A stretch of DNA of 64,000 nucleotides from JANXXV01 sp040002435. Lineage in GTDB: Bacteria > Acidobacteriota > Terriglobia > Bryobacterales > Bryobacteraceae. The stretch lies in assembly GCA_040002435.1 (NCBI GenBank), contig JBDUEM010000005.1, positions 1 through 64,000 of the forward strand. The letters are read 5' to 3'. Position 1 is the first letter of the stretch. Each line of letters starts with the position of its first letter. This document shows, piece after piece, positions 37,223 through 46,900 of this stretch. Under the pieces are notes generated by a model. The model was not told the DNA's origin, searched no databases, and saw only the letters and a program-made list of their open reading frames with translations. Position numbers and translations under genes: made by a program.

Positions 37223-38386
37223 ATGAAGATTACTCAACTCGACTTCATCCCCGTCAGCGTCGCCTACACGCATCGCGAAGTCAGTTCGCTGGTGAATCGC
37301 GACGGCGTCACAGATGTAGTGGTCAGGGCGCACGCCGACAACGGCCTCATCGGTTGGGGCGAAAGCTGCAGCGGTTCGAATCTGGAATCGGTACTCGCCG
37401 CGCTTCAGGGGATGGCGCCCTTCGTCCTCGGCCGCAGTCCATGGGAGAGCGAATCGATCCGCGCTGAATTGTGGCATCGCGGTATCTGGTCCTGGCGGCA
37501 GCACACAGCCTGTTTCGCCTACCCCGGGATCGACATGGCGCTCTGGGATCTCTGCGGAAAAGAGTGTGGCCAGCCACTTTACAACCTGTTCGGCGGGAAA
37601 GTGCGCGACAGCGCGAACTACTTCTATTACCTTTCACAAGGTTCGCTCGAAGCGATTGAGGCACAATGCCGCGAGGGGCTGGCGAAGGGCTTTCACGTTT
37701 TCTACCTCAAGACCGGCCTCGACATCGACGCGGAGCTGGAGATGATCCGCGCGCTCCGTCAGACCGCGGGACCCGCCGCCAAAATACGCCTCGACGCTAA
37801 CGGCGCCTGGACAGTCAACGAAGCACTGCGAAATATCGCGCTTCTGGATCGGTATCAGATCGATTTCATTGAACAGCCGGTCATTCAGGATCCCGTAACC
37901 AACATGATCGAAGTCCGCTCGCGCTGCTCGGTGGCGATCTCCGCGAACGAAGGTCTCTGGACTGCGGCCGACGCCTATCGCCAGATTACCTCGCGCGCCG
38001 CCGACGTCTATTGCTTCAGCCCCTATTTCACGGGCTCACTGGCGCAGTTTCAACGACTGTCGCGCGTGGCTGACCTGGAAGGTCTCCGCGTCTGCCGCCA
38101 CACGCACGGCGAGTTGGGCATCGTCGCCACGGCCGCGCATCACATCCTGCTCACACTCCCGAACATCGTGGATGGCAACCAGCAAACCGCGCACATGATG
38201 CAGGACGACATCTTGAAGGAACCGATCCCCATCGCCAATGGTCCGGACTGGGGCGTGCCGGTGGGAGCGGGTCTCGGCCTTGAAATCGACGAGGAGAAGC
38301 TTGGACGGTACCACGAACAATACCTGACCCGGGGACAATTCGTTCCGTACGATCCAAAACTGTTAGGGTCACGAATGTACAGATGA
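37223..38386 (+). CDS. Mandelate racemase/muconate lactonizing enzyme family protein, probable acid-sugar dehydratase
   Basis: 387 residues of an enolase-superfamily enzyme: N-terminal capping domain then TIM barrel. Catalytic elements visible in order are FYLKTG (Lys base; the preceding KxK position is not Lys), IRLDANGAW and DFIEQPVIQD (metal-binding Asp and Glu), SANEG (third ligand) and CRHTHGELG (His side). Members dehydrate or epimerise acid sugars. Pairing with the divergent ACS-type MFS gene supports sugar-acid catabolism. Substrate is uncertain; L-fuconate, galactonate and others are open. No SD is evident before the ATG. Confidence 0.88.
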   Translation: MKITQLDFIPVSVAYTHREVSSLVNRDGVTDVVVRAHADNGLIGWGESCSGSNLESVLAALQGMAPFVLGRSPWESESIRAELWHRGIWSWRQHTACFAYPGIDMALWDLCGKECGQPLYNLFGGKVRDSANYFYYLSQGSLEAIEAQCREGLAKGFHVFYLKTGLDIDAELEMIRALRQTAGPAAKIRLDANGAWTVNEALRNIALLDRYQIDFIEQPVIQDPVTNMIEVRSRCSVAISANEGLWTAADAYRQITSRAADVYCFSPYFTGSLAQFQRLSRVADLEGLRVCRHTHGELGIVATAAHHILLTLPNIVDGNQQTAHMMQDDILKEPIPIANGPDWGVPVGAGLGLEIDEEKLGRYHEQYLTRGQFVPYDPKLLGSRMYR

Positions 38387-38496
38387 AGAGGCCGATGCGC
38401 CTCGCAATTCTCGCCAGTCGCCACGGGAATTGCGCCACATTTGCCGATCTTGAGAAGTCCAAGTACAATCCATGAGGGAATAGGAGGAGAATCCAG

Positions 38497-38928
38497 ATGA
38501 AGTTCTTTTTCGTGCTTTTAACACTGATCCCGGTGGCGCCTTTGCTGGCCCAATCGGGGTCCGGCGTCACCTATGTGGGCCATGACAAGGTAGCCGCCTC
38601 ACTCGCCAAAGGCGGCCCATTGGTAAAGGGGCAGGACCTGTTGGTCTCCGGCAGCCATCGGGACAAGGCGGGCCAGGTAGAAGTGCATGACAAGGAGTCC
38701 GACGTCATGTACGTGGTGGATGGCGACGCGACATTCGTGACGGGAGGAACCATGGTCGGCGGAAAAGTGACCAAGCCCGGTCAGTCCGTTGGCTCGGATA
38801 TCAAAGGCGGCGAAACTCACCATTTGACCAAGGGCGACGTCGTTGTAATCCCTGCGGGCGTTCCTCACTGGTTCAAGGAAGTTCCACATTCCGTCAGCTA
38901 TTACGTCGTCAAAGTGCTGAAGCCGTAA
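38497..38928 (+). CDS. Exported small cupin protein
   Basis: 143 residues with a signal peptide (ending near PLLAQ) and one cupin fold. Metal-ligand motifs are visible as VHDKESDVMYVVDG (motif 1-like) and GDVVVIPAGVPHWFKEV (motif 2 with His). AGGAGG about 9 bases upstream of the ATG gives a firm start. Single-domain periplasmic cupins of this type have varied or unknown roles; no enzymatic function can be assigned. The preceding enolase-superfamily gene is 110 bases upstream. Confidence 0.85.
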   Translation: MKFFFVLLTLIPVAPLLAQSGSGVTYVGHDKVAASLAKGGPLVKGQDLLVSGSHRDKAGQVEVHDKESDVMYVVDGDATFVTGGTMVGGKVTKPGQSVGSDIKGGETHHLTKGDVVVIPAGVPHWFKEVPHSVSYYVVKVLKP

Positions 38929-38953
38929 ATCCCGTCAGTGGCAGGTGGCCGGC

Positions 38954-39727
38954 TCAAACCCCGGCAACCAGCTCGCCCAGTAGCTGTAATGTTTCGCCAG
39001 CGGCGCGCGGATGTGGGGATTCCGGCTGAACCAGAATTCGGTTAGCCAGAGAACGCCATACCGCGTCCCGCTGGTGATTGCCCGTCAACCCGAAGAGCCA
39101 TTCACCCCAGTCAGGCAAAGAGGACCGCCACTGACATGCGCCATTTCGCGCCTGGGACTCTTGATCCTCTACCCACAGAGCCATCTCTTTCAGCCACGGC
39201 CCTTGATCTTCACCGCGCTCCAGGTGCGCGGCCAGCAGCAGGATCGCGAAGGCAAAATATGGGGGATCTTCGGCTTCCCCCGGATAAGTCAAGAAGCGCC
39301 AGGCCAGGGTGCCCGCGGCTGCCCGAGCGACAGGTCGCCCCAACTCGATAGCGCTCGCAATCATCTGCGCCAAAGTGTCGCATTCGCCGTCGAACGACGC
39401 CTGATACCTTGGCGCAAGCCGCACCAGCACCGTACAGGCAAACAGCCGCATCCAATGGCCGGGCTCTCCCTGCCTGCCCGGCTTCCACGCTGGATCGGCT
39501 GGTTCCGACCAGCGAATCAGTTCGAGAACTTCTCTCAGGTTGACATCATCGGAAGCGACCAGGCCCGTAGCCAGGATTGGCTGCAAAAGCGAGTAGCACT
39601 CGTCGGACTTCCACCCGTAATCAGCGTCCGCGATTTCGCGAAGCATGGCTTCCTCAAAGTTCGCCTGAAACAGAGGCGTGAGCGCACCCTCGTCGGGATG
39701 AAGCGGTGCCAGTAATTGCTCCGTCAT
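38954..39727 (-). CDS. Uncharacterised helical protein
   Basis: 257 residues from ATG 39727; the frame stays open to 39877 but that stretch overlaps the divergent sulfotransferase gene start and is low in protein-like character. No family recognised. The sequence is rich in Trp and acidic residues and mostly helical (for example MASAIELGRPVARAAAGTLA-like stretches), has no signal peptide or membrane helix, and is probably cytoplasmic. Its stop converges with the cupin gene 25 bases away. The codon pattern looks coding, but the function is unknown. Confidence 0.6.
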   Translation of the reverse strand: MTEQLLAPLHPDEGALTPLFQANFEEAMLREIADADYGWKSDECYSLLQPILATGLVASDDVNLREVLELIRWSEPADPAWKPGRQGEPGHWMRLFACTVLVRLAPRYQASFDGECDTLAQMIASAIELGRPVARAAAGTLAWRFLTYPGEAEDPPYFAFAILLLAAHLERGEDQGPWLKEMALWVEDQESQARNGACQWRSSLPDWGEWLFGLTGNHQRDAVWRSLANRILVQPESPHPRAAGETLQLLGELVAGV

Positions 39728-39821
39728 GAATTCCGGCTCAAGCTGGGCGAATTGTTTCCCTGATAGTACCAGCGCATGCACGCAGCAGAATCCACGCCCT
39801 AAATGTACAATACTGTTTGCC

Positions 39822-41666
39822 ATGCCGAAGCCCCTACTTGCAGTCCTCGCGTTCACCGGTCTCTGCTGCGGAGCCACTGATGTTCCTCTAACTGTTCGCC
39901 TCCTGCCCAGCCTGCCGTCGCCTCAGGCAGTGGGATCGCCCATCGGGCTGACCCCTCGAATCGAGAATGCCGCGGAAGGAATGCATGTCTACCGCTACAG
40001 CGTCAGTGTGGACGGCGGGCCGTTTCGCATCACACGCGACTTCAGCCAGCAGGCGGATTTCGTCTGGAATCCCGCACTGTATGAACACGAGGCGAAGTTG
40101 CGCGTAACCGTTCGCAACAACAAAACGAAGGCTACGGCGGAGGCGGAAATCCCATTCCGGGTCATCCCCAGAGCGAAAGGTCCGGAAGCCGTGGTCACCG
40201 CTACCGCAAATCCGCTGGTCGCTCTGCTAAGCGCTCCAGCCTGTCCCGAGGGCAGTCAGTTTCGGGGCGCGTTCCGGCGGCAGGGAGAAGAAGCCATCAG
40301 TCACACCAATGCGCAGCCGTGCCGTGGTTCGCGCACGAACAACGTCTACATCGCGGGAATGCGCTCGGACACCGGCTTTCAACTGCGATCCGAGGTGCTG
40401 CAAGGCACTACCGTAAAGCCAGGAGCCTGGATCCCGTTCCATACCGGGCTGTTGGACGGTGATTTTCCCGCCGTCTCGATTCCCGTCCCTCGCGCGCAGG
40501 GCTCCACCGCGGTCGATCCCGTCCTGATCCACAGCGTAGCGAGCGCCGCCGCCGGCAGGCGGCCGATGGCGACCGACATGGACGGAAATGTGATCTGGTA
40601 CATGCGGACACCGGAGTTTCTGACGCGTGTCTTGCCGGGCGGACGATTTCTGGTTCTGTCAGAAGGCTCAAACGCGGCGAATGACATGAAGCGCCTGCAG
40701 GTCTTGCGCGAATTGGACCTCGCAGGTCAGGTAATCCGCGAAACCAACATCAGCAGGGTCGCCGAGCAGTTGGACGCTTACGGCATTCACTCCGACTGTA
40801 AGAAGGATGGCAAGGAGTGCGTCTCGGGTTTTCATCATGAGGCGATCCGTGTGCCCGGTGATCACACATTGGTCATCGCTGGACTGGAGCGGATGTTTCC
40901 TGCCGGAACCCAGGGCTCCAAGGAAGCGGTGGATATTCTCGGAGATCTGGTAATCGATCTGGATGAACAGTTCCAGGTCGCCGGCTTGTGGAATTCGTTT
41001 GATCATTTCGATATCAAGCGCGCATCGCTGGGCGACGAGAAATGTGCTGGCGGGCCTGGCAGGGGCGGGTGCGCTCCGATATTTCTGGCGGCCCAGGCCA
41101 ATGGATGGCTGCATAGCAATTCTTTGAACTACATTCCTGCGACTGGCGATTTCCTGGTTTCCATGCCCGAGCAAAATTGGGTTTTGAAGATCGATTGGCG
41201 CAAGGGGAAGGGTAGCGGGAAGATCCTCTGGCGGCTGGGAGAAGGCGGAGACTTCACGGCGAAGTCCGACGATCCTGATCCCTGGTTCTCTTTCCAGCAT
41301 GATGCGGGATTTGAGCCCGTTGGATCGAATCTCCTCTCCATTCTCGACGACGGTCACACACGGTTCAAAAAGAACCCCAAAGCCCATAACCGGGGGCAGG
41401 TGTGGAAGCTGGATGAACAGGCGCGTACGGCTACCCTCGTCCACAACGCCGACTTAGGCGTATACGCCATCGCGGTCGGCTCGGCTCAGACACTGTCAAA
41501 CGGTGGACACACCTTCGAAGCCGGATTCATCAATCCTGTATCGCCATACGCCCGCGCCGTGGAGACTTCCGCGGATGGAAAGGTCGTTTATGCGCAGCAG
41601 GTGGACGGCATAATCGTGTATCGAAGTTTTCGCGTGCCGGATATGTATTCGGCGCCATTGAAGTAG
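39822..41666 (+). CDS. Arylsulfotransferase (ASST)-like propeller protein
   Basis: 614 residues from ATG 39822 (the open frame extends to 39726, but MPKPLLAVLAFTGLCCG is a clear signal peptide). An N-terminal beta-sandwich-like region (about residues 20-130) resembles the cadherin-like cap of ASST proteins. The C-terminal propeller contains DMDGNVIWYM, GFHHEAIRVPGDHTLVI, WLHSNSLNYIPATGDFLVSM and FSFQHDAGF, matching the His-bearing motifs of PAPS-independent arylsulfotransferases, which move sulfate between phenols through a sulfo-His. Cys residues (CKKDGKEC, CAGGPGRGGC) suggest disulfides and export. Actual sulfotransfer is inferred from family only. Confidence 0.8.
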   Translation: MPKPLLAVLAFTGLCCGATDVPLTVRLLPSLPSPQAVGSPIGLTPRIENAAEGMHVYRYSVSVDGGPFRITRDFSQQADFVWNPALYEHEAKLRVTVRNNKTKATAEAEIPFRVIPRAKGPEAVVTATANPLVALLSAPACPEGSQFRGAFRRQGEEAISHTNAQPCRGSRTNNVYIAGMRSDTGFQLRSEVLQGTTVKPGAWIPFHTGLLDGDFPAVSIPVPRAQGSTAVDPVLIHSVASAAAGRRPMATDMDGNVIWYMRTPEFLTRVLPGGRFLVLSEGSNAANDMKRLQVLRELDLAGQVIRETNISRVAEQLDAYGIHSDCKKDGKECVSGFHHEAIRVPGDHTLVIAGLERMFPAGTQGSKEAVDILGDLVIDLDEQFQVAGLWNSFDHFDIKRASLGDEKCAGGPGRGGCAPIFLAAQANGWLHSNSLNYIPATGDFLVSMPEQNWVLKIDWRKGKGSGKILWRLGEGGDFTAKSDDPDPWFSFQHDAGFEPVGSNLLSILDDGHTRFKKNPKAHNRGQVWKLDEQARTATLVHNADLGVYAIAVGSAQTLSNGGHTFEAGFINPVSPYARAVETSADGKVVYAQQVDGIIVYRSFRVPDMYSAPLK

Positions 41667-41704
41667 TCGGCATCAAAACTGCTCACACATTGAGGCGAAC
41701 AACC

Positions 41705-42556
41705 ATGCTGCCCTTTCGAAAAATTCTCTTTCCCGTTGATTACTCTGAGCCCTGCCGCTCCGCCGTCCCGCACGTCATGGCGATGATGGACCACTACAAA
41801 GCCGAACTCAGTCTCATCCATTCCTACGGACTTGGGCCGGTCGCCTACAACGAACTAATGGTCGCCGATCCACTCATGCCCCAGAAAATCAATTCGGTCG
41901 AAGAAAAGCGGCTCCGCACGTTCGCCTCAGAGCATTTCCCAGATCATGAAGTAGAAATATTCGTTGAGCAAGGCGAGGCTGGGACCGTCATCCACAACTT
42001 TGTCCAGCATCAGGGTACCGATCTGGTAATGGTTCCCGCGCAGGGCCACGGTCCATGGCGCCGCCTGCTTCTCGGATCGGTCACCACAAAGGTGCTGCAC
42101 GATGTGAGCGCGGCCGTCTGGACGGCAACTGCGTCGGGACTCACTAGCCCGCCCGTCTACCACTCCATCGTCGTCGCTCTCGACGATAGCGACGAGGCCG
42201 AGGCGGTACTCAAAGCCGCGGAACTTTTCGCCCGCCCGTTCGGCGCGAATTTGTTCCTCGTCCACGCGGTGGAATTACCCTCGTTGGCGTTGGAGCTGGA
42301 CGTCGGTCCCTATCGCCAGACAATCCTGGATTCGGCCAACGCGAAACTCGCCGAGTTGAAGGCGAAGCTGGGCGTCGACGCACCGCACCGCGTAACCGAC
42401 GAAATTATGATGGATGGCATTCGCCACGAGGCTCTGCGCAGAAATGCAGATCTCATCATCGTCGGCCGCGGCAGGTCGCAAGGACTGCTCAGCGGCGTCT
42501 GGTCCCGCTTGTATCCCTTGATCTGCGAAGCTCCCTGCCCCGTTCTCAGCATTTAA
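41705..42556 (+). CDS. Tandem universal stress protein (two UspA domains)
   Basis: 283 residues from ATG 41705, with GAGG at 41692-41695. A TTG start at 41690 would add five residues and is less likely. Domain 1 (about 1-145) has FRKILFPVDYSEPCR and an intact ATP-loop-like PAQGHGPWRRLLLGSVTTKV. Domain 2 (about 150-283) has IVVALDDSDEAEAV, but its loop reads GRGRSQGLLSGVWSR with the usual GS/T replaced, so nucleotide binding there is doubtful. A cytoplasmic stress-response role is expected. It converges with the alcohol dehydrogenase gene. Confidence 0.9.
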   Translation: MLPFRKILFPVDYSEPCRSAVPHVMAMMDHYKAELSLIHSYGLGPVAYNELMVADPLMPQKINSVEEKRLRTFASEHFPDHEVEIFVEQGEAGTVIHNFVQHQGTDLVMVPAQGHGPWRRLLLGSVTTKVLHDVSAAVWTATASGLTSPPVYHSIVVALDDSDEAEAVLKAAELFARPFGANLFLVHAVELPSLALELDVGPYRQTILDSANAKLAELKAKLGVDAPHRVTDEIMMDGIRHEALRRNADLIIVGRGRSQGLLSGVWSRLYPLICEAPCPVLSI

Positions 42557-42594
42557 AAAAGTGCCGCGCCGCACGGCAGTCGGCGGCGCGGCGC
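42555..42594 (-). terminator. Intrinsic terminator of the alcohol dehydrogenase gene
   Basis: A perfect 10-bp GC-rich inverted repeat (42563-42572 with 42583-42592, extendable to 42561-42594 with one G-U pair) and a 10-base loop. On the minus strand it is followed directly by six T residues (42560-42555). It starts 11 bases after the dehydrogenase stop. The U-tract lies on the stop side of the usp gene, so it serves the minus strand only. Confidence 0.85.
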
Positions 42595-42604
42595 TCCGCG
42601 ATTC

Positions 42605-43699
42605 CTACGAAACCCGGATGGCTACCTTCAAGACTCCTTTCTCTCTGGCGCCGAACAGTTGATACGCCTCCGCGATGTCCTCCAGGGCGAACAGGTGGGT
42701 GAGCAGCGGAGTCAGGTCCACGCGGTGAGTCTTCACCATTCGCATCAACCGCGTCATCCTCTCCTTTCCGCCGGGACATAACGTGGTGACAATGGTCTGA
42801 TCGGACAAGCCGGCGCCGAAGGCGTCCATCGGCACCTGCAGGTGTCCGGAATAGACCCCGACGCTCGACAGCGTTCCGCCCGGCCGGATGGTCCGCAGGG
42901 CATTTTCAAAGGTAGCCTGCGTCCCCAGGGCTTCAATGGCCACATCCACACCTCGCCCATCCGTCAACTGGTGGATTCTTGCCGCAACATCCTCATCGGC
43001 CAGGATGGTAGCGGTAGCGCCGAACTGCCGGGACATTTGCAGCCGGTTCGCATCGGCGTCAATGGCTATGATGTCCGATGCGCCCATCAGTCGCGCGCCT
43101 ACTGTGGCGCATAGTCCAATTGGACCCTGTGCGAACACGGCCACGGTATCTCCCAGCCGGATCTTGCCCCGTTCCGCGGCGGCGAATCCCGTGGAGGCGA
43201 TATCGGACAGCAACAGCACCTGTTCGTCGGAAAGCTCCTCAGGAATCGGCGCCAGGTTCGCCTGCGCATGGGGAATCAGTGCGTATTCCGCCTGCATGCC
43301 GTCAATCGTGTTGCCCAGCCGCCATCCCCCTGCGGCGCCTCCGCATTGCGAACGGTCACCCGCCAGGCACGCCTCACATTGGCCGCACGGCGTGATAGCG
43401 CCCACCAGCACACGCTGTCCCAGGTGGTAGCCGGTGACACCCGAGCCCAGTTGATGAATGACACCCACGCCTTCATGCCCTAGCGTGAGCCCGTCCTTTA
43501 CCGCGTACTCTCCTCGAACGATGTGCAGATCGGTACCGCAAATAGTGGTGAGGCGAACCTGAATCACGGCCTCTCCTGGTCCCGCCGTGGGGATCACCTT
43601 CGTCTCGACGCCGAATTTATTCGGGCCGTGAAATACATTGGCCCGCATCGCTCCGTGAGGAACCTGCTTCATCTTGCGTTCTTCCAGTGCCAGCGGCAT
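42605..43699 (-). CDS. Zinc-dependent medium-chain alcohol dehydrogenase
   Basis: 364 residues from ATG 43699, supported by AGGAGAG at 43708-43714 with 8-base spacing; the frame is open to 43789 without an SD. Catalytic zinc motifs CGTDLH and GHEGVG are present. The structural zinc loop CGQCEACLAGDRSQC has all four Cys, and the NAD-binding loop is FAQGPIGLCATVGARLMGA. Such enzymes oxidise primary or secondary alcohols or polyols with NAD(P). The closest style is the threonine/sorbitol dehydrogenase-like branch; substrate unknown. Monocistronic with its own intrinsic terminator. Confidence 0.92.
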   Translation of the reverse strand: MPLALEERKMKQVPHGAMRANVFHGPNKFGVETKVIPTAGPGEAVIQVRLTTICGTDLHIVRGEYAVKDGLTLGHEGVGVIHQLGSGVTGYHLGQRVLVGAITPCGQCEACLAGDRSQCGGAAGGWRLGNTIDGMQAEYALIPHAQANLAPIPEELSDEQVLLLSDIASTGFAAAERGKIRLGDTVAVFAQGPIGLCATVGARLMGASDIIAIDADANRLQMSRQFGATATILADEDVAARIHQLTDGRGVDVAIEALGTQATFENALRTIRPGGTLSSVGVYSGHLQVPMDAFGAGLSDQTIVTTLCPGGKERMTRLMRMVKTHRVDLTPLLTHLFALEDIAEAYQLFGAREKGVLKVAIRVS

Positions 43700-43993
43700 T
43701 TTATTCACTCTCCTGATGGAACAGCGTGCACATGGACGACCGTTATCTTCACCGTTGTAAGGCCGCCAGAAGTGCATCAAGCCTGACAATGCAACGCGAT
43801 AGAACCGTCTTTTGCTTTAGATGGGAATTGCTGGGGATTCCGGCACGCAGGCTGCGGCATTTCACCCACAAATTCCACACAAGTCCGCAAAAAGAACAAA
43901 TCCCGAATGCGATATACTCTAGCAAATCGAATTTGGGTGATCTGCGGGCTCGGAAATTCATCGGCCCAAAGCCAAAATCAGAAAGAGGGAGTA

Positions 43994-46900
43994 ATGCGAA
44001 ACTACGCCAATTACCTGGTTGTACTGGGCATGATTTGCGCGCCGGCATGGACACAGAACCTGGGAACCGTCCGCGGCACCGTAACAGATTCCACCGGCGC
44101 TGCTGTACCGCAGGTTGCCGTTACAGCGGAGAACGTGGACACCGGACTGAAGCAGTCGGTGAACACGGGGACAGACGGCATATATAGCATCGTCTATCTG
44201 CCCGTAGGAAATTATAAAATCAGCACCGACAAGAGCGGCTTTCGCCGATCGGAAACTACCGGAGTGCGCGTAGACGTAGCCAGTGTCGTCGATGTCGACA
44301 TTCGCCTTGTCGTCGGCGCGGTAGATCAGTCCGTCGATGTCACCGCGGCGGCGCCTCTGCTGGAAACCACCGGCAGCAACCTGGGTAAAGTGGTGGCCAC
44401 GCGCGCGATCACTGATCTTCCGCTGTTCATCAGCGGCGGCAGCGTCCGTAGCAATCTGGCCTTTGTCATCCTGACCCCGGGGGTCATTGGCCCTGCCAAT
44501 AATCCGCGCATCGGCGGCGGCTTGCTCGATGGCCAGAGCGAGCAACTGGATGGCGCCGAATCCAACAGCGAGCGCCGCAACGATCCCGCAATGAACGGCG
44601 TCAGCGTGGAAGGGATGGAGGAGTTCAAGGTACAGAGTTCCGGCTACTCCGCCGAGTACGGCCGCACCTCGAACGGTGTCATCAACTGGGTCACCAAATC
44701 GGGCACAAATCAAGTGCACGGCAGCGGCTTCGTCTTCAATCGAAATGAAGTGTTCAACGCCCGCGGCTTCACTTTCGCCCCTTCCAAGCGGCCCATCGTC
44801 CGGCAGTGGAACCCGGGAGGCAGCATTGGCGGGCCTATCTTCATTCCAAGGGTCTTCGATGGGCGCAACAAGGCATTTTTCTTCTTCGCCTATGAACGGG
44901 CTTCTACCCGTAACGGCCAATCCACCGCCCTGGTAAATGCGCCGATCGATGAATATCGAATAGGGGATTTTCGGCGCAACGTGGATTCCACGGGGAAAAC
45001 CTTTCCGCTGTATGACCCCTTCGATGCGAACGGCAAGATCATTGCCAACGCCGCCGATCGGCCCCGCCTGCAATGCAACGGAGTCCTGGACGTCCTCTGC
45101 CCGTCCCGTATCGATCCCACCGCTGCACGCCTCATGGCCCTGCTGCCCCATCCGGACGATCCCACCAAGATCGCCAACAACTACCGTTCCCGCAATTATT
45201 CCACTTCACAGTCGTCCCTTCCCTCCATCAAGCTGGACTACATATTTACCGACAAGCACCGCATCAGTTATCTGTTCAGCCACTACTACAGCCCTGCCAG
45301 GCCGAGTATCAATAATCTGGAGGGATTGCCCGGCACCGGTTTCCCGTCGGATGTCACAACCGAATACCACCGTTTGAACGACGATTACACCATCACATCG
45401 AACCTGCTGAATCACATCACCATCGGTTTTAATCGCCGCTTCGTGATTGAGGCGCCCGGCTACGTCAGCAGTTTCCCTGCGGATCTGGCCAAGGCGACGT
45501 ACGCCGCGGGAACGGTCACACCTCTCGCCCCCGGCACCTCAACCGCCTACACCACCAGCCTGGCGACTTGGGGCAACAGCGTTTTCACTGACTCGCGCCA
45601 GAGAACGACAAACATCAAAGAGCAGATGTCGTGGATCAAGGGCAGGCAGACCATCAAGTTCGGCATGGAGTATCTGAAAGGCTTGTACCGCCGTCTCGAT
45701 TACAATGGCGCATTCGGCACCGTAAGCTACAACGCCTCGGGAACCGGTAATCCGAACGTTGCGAACAGCGGCTCCGATTTCGCTTCCTTCGTCCTGGGAG
45801 TCGCCAGCGGCGGCGGCTTCCGCTATCCCAGCGACACAGCGTTTTTCTGGCCCTACTATGCCTGGTATATCCAAAACGATTTCAAGGTAAACAGCAAGTT
45901 CACTCTGAACATCGGGCTGCGATATGAGTTGCCGATTCCCAAGGAGGAGCGGCATCTGCACAACTCCAACTTTTGCCCCACTTGCCCCAATGCGGCCGCC
46001 GGGGGACTTCTTGGATCCATGCAGTACGCAGGTGTGGACGGCGCGCCTAACCACTTCGGTCAGACTCGCAAGAATGCATTCGGTCCCCGCCTCGGCCTCG
46101 CCTATCAGGTTGACGCGAAGACCGTCGTTCGCGCCGGTGGTTCCATCTACTACCAGCCGTCCCGCGAGGATGGGAATGCGGACAACGGCATACAGGGCTT
46201 TGGTGGAACATTCGGCTCTATCGGCAACTCGCTTTCGAACGGAATCGCGTATCTGGTGAAGGACGGCTATACTTCGTTTGCACCTCAAATCGCCGCGCTG
46301 CGGCCTCCCATCTCCAGCCCCGCCGTCCTGGCGGCCAATCTCCTGAATCAGAGTCCGTTCTATTACAACCCCACCGCCGGGCGCGCCCCGTATTTTGTCG
46401 ATTGGAACTTCACCATTGACCGCACGCTCACCAAGAGTTCAGTCTTCCGTGCCAGCTACCACGCTACCCTCGGAAACAAGCTGCTCTCCAGGCAGCAGAA
46501 CCAAAACCAATTGGATCCGAAGTATTGGTCCATCTACGGCACCTTGCTAAGCCAGCCCATCAGTTCCGTGATTAACAATCCCGTCGTGGTCGCCGCAGGC
46601 TTCAAGCTGCCCTATGCGGCCTACCCTACCAACCTCCAGTTGCAGCAGGCGCTGCGCCCCTTCCCTCAATATTCCGGAGTCGGCAGCGACGCGGGCGGGC
46701 AGAACGATGGCCACATGACTTTCCACGCCCTGGAAAGCAGCGTGGAGCACCGTTTTGACCACGGCCTGTTCGTGCTGGTTTCCTACACCTTCGCCAAGTT
46801 GATTTCCGGGTCGAATGGCGAAGACGCCAACCGTACCAGTGATGGCAACGTTCAGAACCAATACAACCGCCGCCTGGATAAGGCCGTCGCCAGCCAGGAC

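Noticed and set aside
43913..43918. TATACT hexamer upstream of the third receptor as a promoter
   Set aside because: No acceptable -35 at 16-19 bases, and the same hexamer upstream of the second receptor lacks flanking similarity.
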